A stretch of DNA of 62,607 bases, from positions 68,817 through 131,423 of the forward strand of contig JH153885.1 in NCBI GenBank assembly GCA_000226015.1. Reading direction: 5' to 3'. Below are positions 59,277 through 62,607 of this stretch, piece after piece; within the stretch, counting starts at the first letter, position 1, and every line of letters starts with the position of its first letter. The position numbers and the translations under genes are program-made. Below the pieces are notes generated by a model. That model ran no database searches. It saw only the letters and a program-made list of their open reading frames with translations, and was not told where the DNA came from. The stretch is from Mnemiopsis leidyi (Eukaryota; Ctenophora; Tentaculata; Lobata; Bolinopsidae).

Positions 59277-60924
59277 TTACCTGTCCAGAAACAGCTCAAC
59301 GTAGCGCGGTCCGATGTGCTTGCGGTCCTTCTCTACCACAGCGCGTTGTGCATCCTCAAGCGAAGTAAAGTTGACGTACGCTTCACCAGTCGGCTTCATG
59401 TCATCATTGTAGCAGATAAAGATGTCGTTTTCCGTTAAGTTGAAGCCACTGAAGAAGTTCAAGATCTCAAATTTGTCCGTGTTGTAGGGGATGCCCCGCA
59501 TTTTAACCACACTCCGACTCTGGGTCGCACTGGTGAGACCATCAGACCAGGACGCAGAGCGCTGTTCGTCAGCTGAGTTACCAGTGAGAAAGGAGTCAGA
59601 GTTAAACAGGTTGGGAAGAGCCGAAAAGAGGTTGTCTGCGATCTGTTCAGAAGTCAGAGAGGTCGGGTTATCCTGTACGCTGACTTGAGACAGAGACCTA
59701 ATCAGATCAAGATGTAGATCGTTTATCGGGCTGCTCTGAGTCGACACAACGTGTGGAGACAAGAGCGCACTGCTGATAGGGTCTACCTTGACTTTGTTGG
59801 GGCTGCAGTAGTTGGCAGAACTGCTGGAGTTGTCCGGGCTGAAGGTCGACATGCGCGGCCACGACTGCTGTGTCTTCAGTAGGTTCTGTGCAGCCTGGTC
59901 AAGTGCATATGCGCTGTTGGTTAGCTCGTGTTGCTGCTCCCACGAAAGACTAGGCCCAGGAGGCAGGACAACGGGGGAAAAAGAACTGGGGCTGGAAGGG
60001 AACATTGTGTTGGGAGAAAGAAGTTCAGGGTGTGCTCCGGCAGTTGCACTTCCGTTCGGGTGAGCAGTGGACGGGGACCAGGGGTTTTGGGGGATGTTAA
60101 ACCGGAATGGACCGACAGCGTTGATCATCTCAATTCGTGGACACCTAAAAACCTCGATGTATCTATTTCCCATGTGATGTTTGTGCTTCTCCGTCGCTTT
60201 GATCGCATCCTCTACGCTCCCAAAGTGCACGTAACCATTCCCTGTAGGTCGGCCAGACGCGTCGTAGATGAAGTGAATGCCGCCTTCCCCGAGGGTAAGG
60301 CCAGCAAAGAACTCCAGAACTTGCGTTCTGGACGCGGAGTATGGCAGTCCACGCAGTTGTACACAGTCCATTATAGTGCTCGGCAGGGGAGTTGCTGAAA
60401 AAGGAGTGTTAAAATCAGTTATGTGGTATTTGACTTGAATAGGAGTAACTTATATTTAGGTCTAACAAAAAGATATTCTATAAACTTGTAAATAAGATTA
60501 TCCTTAACATCATCTCTATTTCAACGAACCTGATTCATGTTGTTTTTTGGCGGCAAGCTGAGCTTTCAGCCATGCTTCGTCAACACGGTCAGGCATCCAC
60601 AAGGCAGGGAGTATCGGCGAAGTAGGATTGGAAGAGAAGGGCTGGGGCAGACCTGAGGATTTGAATATTTTTAGCGCGACTTTTACGTAAAGATCAAAAA
60701 CTGAACAAATATTTATGGTGGTAACTCTGTAGTGCGTTAGTCCTTATTAAGTAAATGCAGCTCTGTTGCACGAGCAGTTTCATCGCATCTGTTGCTCGTA
60801 TGTTAAGTATCAGGTTACATTAGGTGGAACTCGGAAACAAATATCACTCTAAATTTAGAAACTTGCTACTCAAAAGTAAACAGAAACATTGAAAACGCGC
60901 GCTACCTGGCTGAAATCCAAACAT
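59277..60924 (-). CDS. Quasi-RRM RNA-binding protein (hnRNP F/H - ESRP/Fusilli type), three exons seen
   Basis: Exons 60924-60906 (MFGFQP), 60652-60530 and 60394-59277, with matching phases; 419 aa if the stop at 59277 is used. The first qRRM (about 60-140) reads DCVQLRGLPYSASRTQV, FFAGL, GRPTGNGYVHF and KHKHHMGNRYIEVF. A linker of about 190 residues rich in Ser/Pro/Asn follows. The second qRRM (about 340-418) reads SVVKMRGIPYNTDKFEI, FFSGFNL, KPTGEAYVNF and KHIGPRYVELF. The R-G-(L/I)-P-Y and RYxE(V/L)F blocks are the family signature; such proteins bind G-rich RNA and control splicing. The TAA at 59277 lies in CAG|GTAAAT, a good donor, so the chain may continue in exons not recognised. The ESRP versus hnRNP F/H assignment is open. 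Confidence 0.85.
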
Positions 60925-62478
60925 TATGGCACAGAAAAGCGTACCCTCAACGTTGTCTGTAAAAGATATGCAGTTCGCGCGCGGCGCTCAGGTCGAGATT
61001 CAGCCGGAATTTGTCCCTTTCCCGCCATTCAAACGATTATAATTAAATTTCTGGGTTTAATGACGGAAAATTATGGCTTGCCTTGCCTTGAAGGTCGGAT
61101 TTTAGGCGGAATGCAAAGGGTTGCAAAACAAATAGCTGAGTTTAATAAATGACCGTAGACTAATTCTTTAACAGGGTTCCCAGCAATTTGGTCGCATAGT
61201 TAATGGCGGGATATGCCAAAAGCCAATGTTAAATATCCAATTGACGTCAATGACTAAGGAACACAACATCGTCAGGCATCAACGAAAGGATGTTTGGATC
61301 ATTCGTCCATATTAGCATTCTGTTCGCTGTAATCGTTATTGACGGGCAGCGAGATCCAAGTATTTACAGTCCCAGATGGCCTAATTTGCGATGGCAACAC
61401 ATGTTTTGTTAAATTCAGACTCTAAAATGATAAGGAAAACAAAGACGGTTACACACCCTAATTTAGTTACCCGACACTTAACACTTTCAGTTATTAGGGT
61501 GAAATCATGACAGTTCTAATGGATGAAAAGGCGAAGGTTAAAGTTGTATAATCATTGCGTTGTTGCAACAAGTGATAATCGCAGTTAAGATTATAAGGAG
61601 GCGTGTTTTCAAGTGGACCACACCATAAACGTGAACTTATGATTTACAATTAAATGACATGACTTAGAAATACATACTATAAACTATTCTAAAATCACTT
61701 TTGAAGGAATGCCAGGAAACAAAGAAAACTTTATAACTTGATCCAATTCCGATGTCCATATCATGAATCTATTTGCCTTACTAAGGGTGCAATGAACCAC
61801 ACATAAGTGTGGTTTTTTTCTGTCGAACACATTCGTCCTGATCGCTGCATGTAATATGGCGTGCAATTGCAATAATATTAGACTGCTATGAAAATGATAT
61901 TAGTGACACTGATCTTGGTAAAATAGAAACGTTGGCCTAGCGCTAGGGCGCAACCACTCAAGTTCAAGTATATATAGTATATACTGATGACATGTGTTCA
62001 GCGTTGGAACATCAAACTTTGGCGGCGAATGTACACTCAACAGTCAACAGCCTGGCAAGGTACTCTGAATACAGATTGTACATTTTTTTCTGTGTATGCG
62101 CACAGCAAATATTTGTGTGTATGTGCATGACAAGGATCTTAAGATATTTCATTAAAGTCTCTGAGATTACAATTGAAAAGTTTGACAAGAAATCCTATAT
62201 TTATCAAATCCAGACACGCACACAGACACACATGTAGCACTATCTGACAAGCATTCAGAAAAACATCCAGCCAAGAGTAGCAGATTGTAATGCTATCTCT
62301 CCTATTTCTCTGTAATGGAGGAACAATTTGTATTGCATACCAAGCACCTGCGTGTACAGTCCGATTGTTAAAGTATGTGGAGAGCGCTCCGAGCACTCTG
62401 TACAGCTGTACTAATCACATTGTACTGGTATGTAGTAGTAGCAGCCAGCAGTGGATCAACGTAGATATCTTAACTGTA
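60925..62478. other. Region upstream of the qRRM gene, no supported gene
   Basis: Probable promoter-side DNA of the minus-strand gene, with no clear TATA. A hairpin aaccacac-ataa-gtgtggtt followed by a T run is at 61795-61817. tatatagtatata lies at about 61970. No coding region recognised. Confidence 0.45.
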
Positions 62479-62520
62479 CACAAACATGCACGCACGCACG
62501 CACGCACGCACGCACGTATG

Positions 62521-62605
<85 letters not shown>

Positions 62606-62607
62606 CA
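62479..62607 (+). repeat. (ACGC)n followed by (CA)n microsatellite, running to the window end
   Basis: About 8 ACGC units at 62489-62527, then roughly 38 CA units to 62603. A minus-strand ORF here is only a Val-Cys translation of the repeat. Confidence 0.97.

Noticed and set aside
61795-61817. Hairpin with T run resembling a terminator
   Set aside because: Intrinsic terminators of this kind are not expected for Pol II genes, and no Pol III gene lies next to it.
62415-62603. Cys-Val repeat ORF at the right end
   Set aside because: Pure translation of a CA/ACGC microsatellite.

Overview
The window is eukaryotic nuclear DNA, most likely from an invertebrate animal. It has spliced genes with GT-AG introns, metazoan protein families, tRNA-derived SINEs, MITEs, LINE remnants and long microsatellites. 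The species cannot be named from the sequence. Three runs of N (17099-17874, 29642-29929, 40249-40426) mark scaffold gaps, and each lies in repeated sequence.

Layout. 1-696 holds a decayed retroelement ORF (minus). 2330-21171 (plus) is a complete 24-exon RAPGEF2/6-type (PDZ-GEF) Rap exchange factor that I assembled exon by exon; the phases close to 1204 codons plus stop. Two things sit inside its introns. One is a two-exon secreted-peptide precursor on the opposite strand (13421-13918). The other is an intronless 205-codon ORF on the same strand (19004-19621). 21.2-31.9 kb is mostly repeats: nested TIR elements, GC-rich foldback repeats, LINE 3' ends and SINEs. 32126-32739 is a CHMP1 (ESCRT-III) gene or retrocopy with one frameshift. 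36596-38152 and 45120-46622 are two intronless, soluble IRE1/RNase L-like kinase plus KEN-ribonuclease genes. The second lies wholly inside an intron of a 9-exon alanyl-tRNA editing gene (AARSD1, 42233-48618). 50454-51983 is a two-exon ornithine aminotransferase, flanked by inverted copies of a dispersed repeat. 52.5-57.2 kb is again MITEs and minisatellites. 59277-60924 (minus) is a three-exon quasi-RRM RNA-binding protein. The right end is a long CA/ACGC microsatellite.

Most unusual. (1) At least four exon-intron junctions (RAPGEF exons 6, 17 and 22; AARSD1 exon 8) sit inside short tandem repeats that copy the splice site itself 3 to 5 or more times. In three of them the unit length is not a multiple of 3 and use of the decoy sites leads to a stop. 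(2) Paired soluble KEN-domain kinases with no lumenal or transmembrane sensor part keep both kinase and RNase signature residues. They look like a cytosolic RNA-cleaving stress or defence module. (3) A small signal-peptide gene with an acidic propiece and a cationic C-terminal peptide lies antisense in the RAPGEF gene. (4) Four CACGTG E-boxes are spaced exactly 11 bp apart in a RAPGEF intron.

The protein-coding genes do not form an operon-like pathway. The links visible here are physical nesting and shared repeat content.
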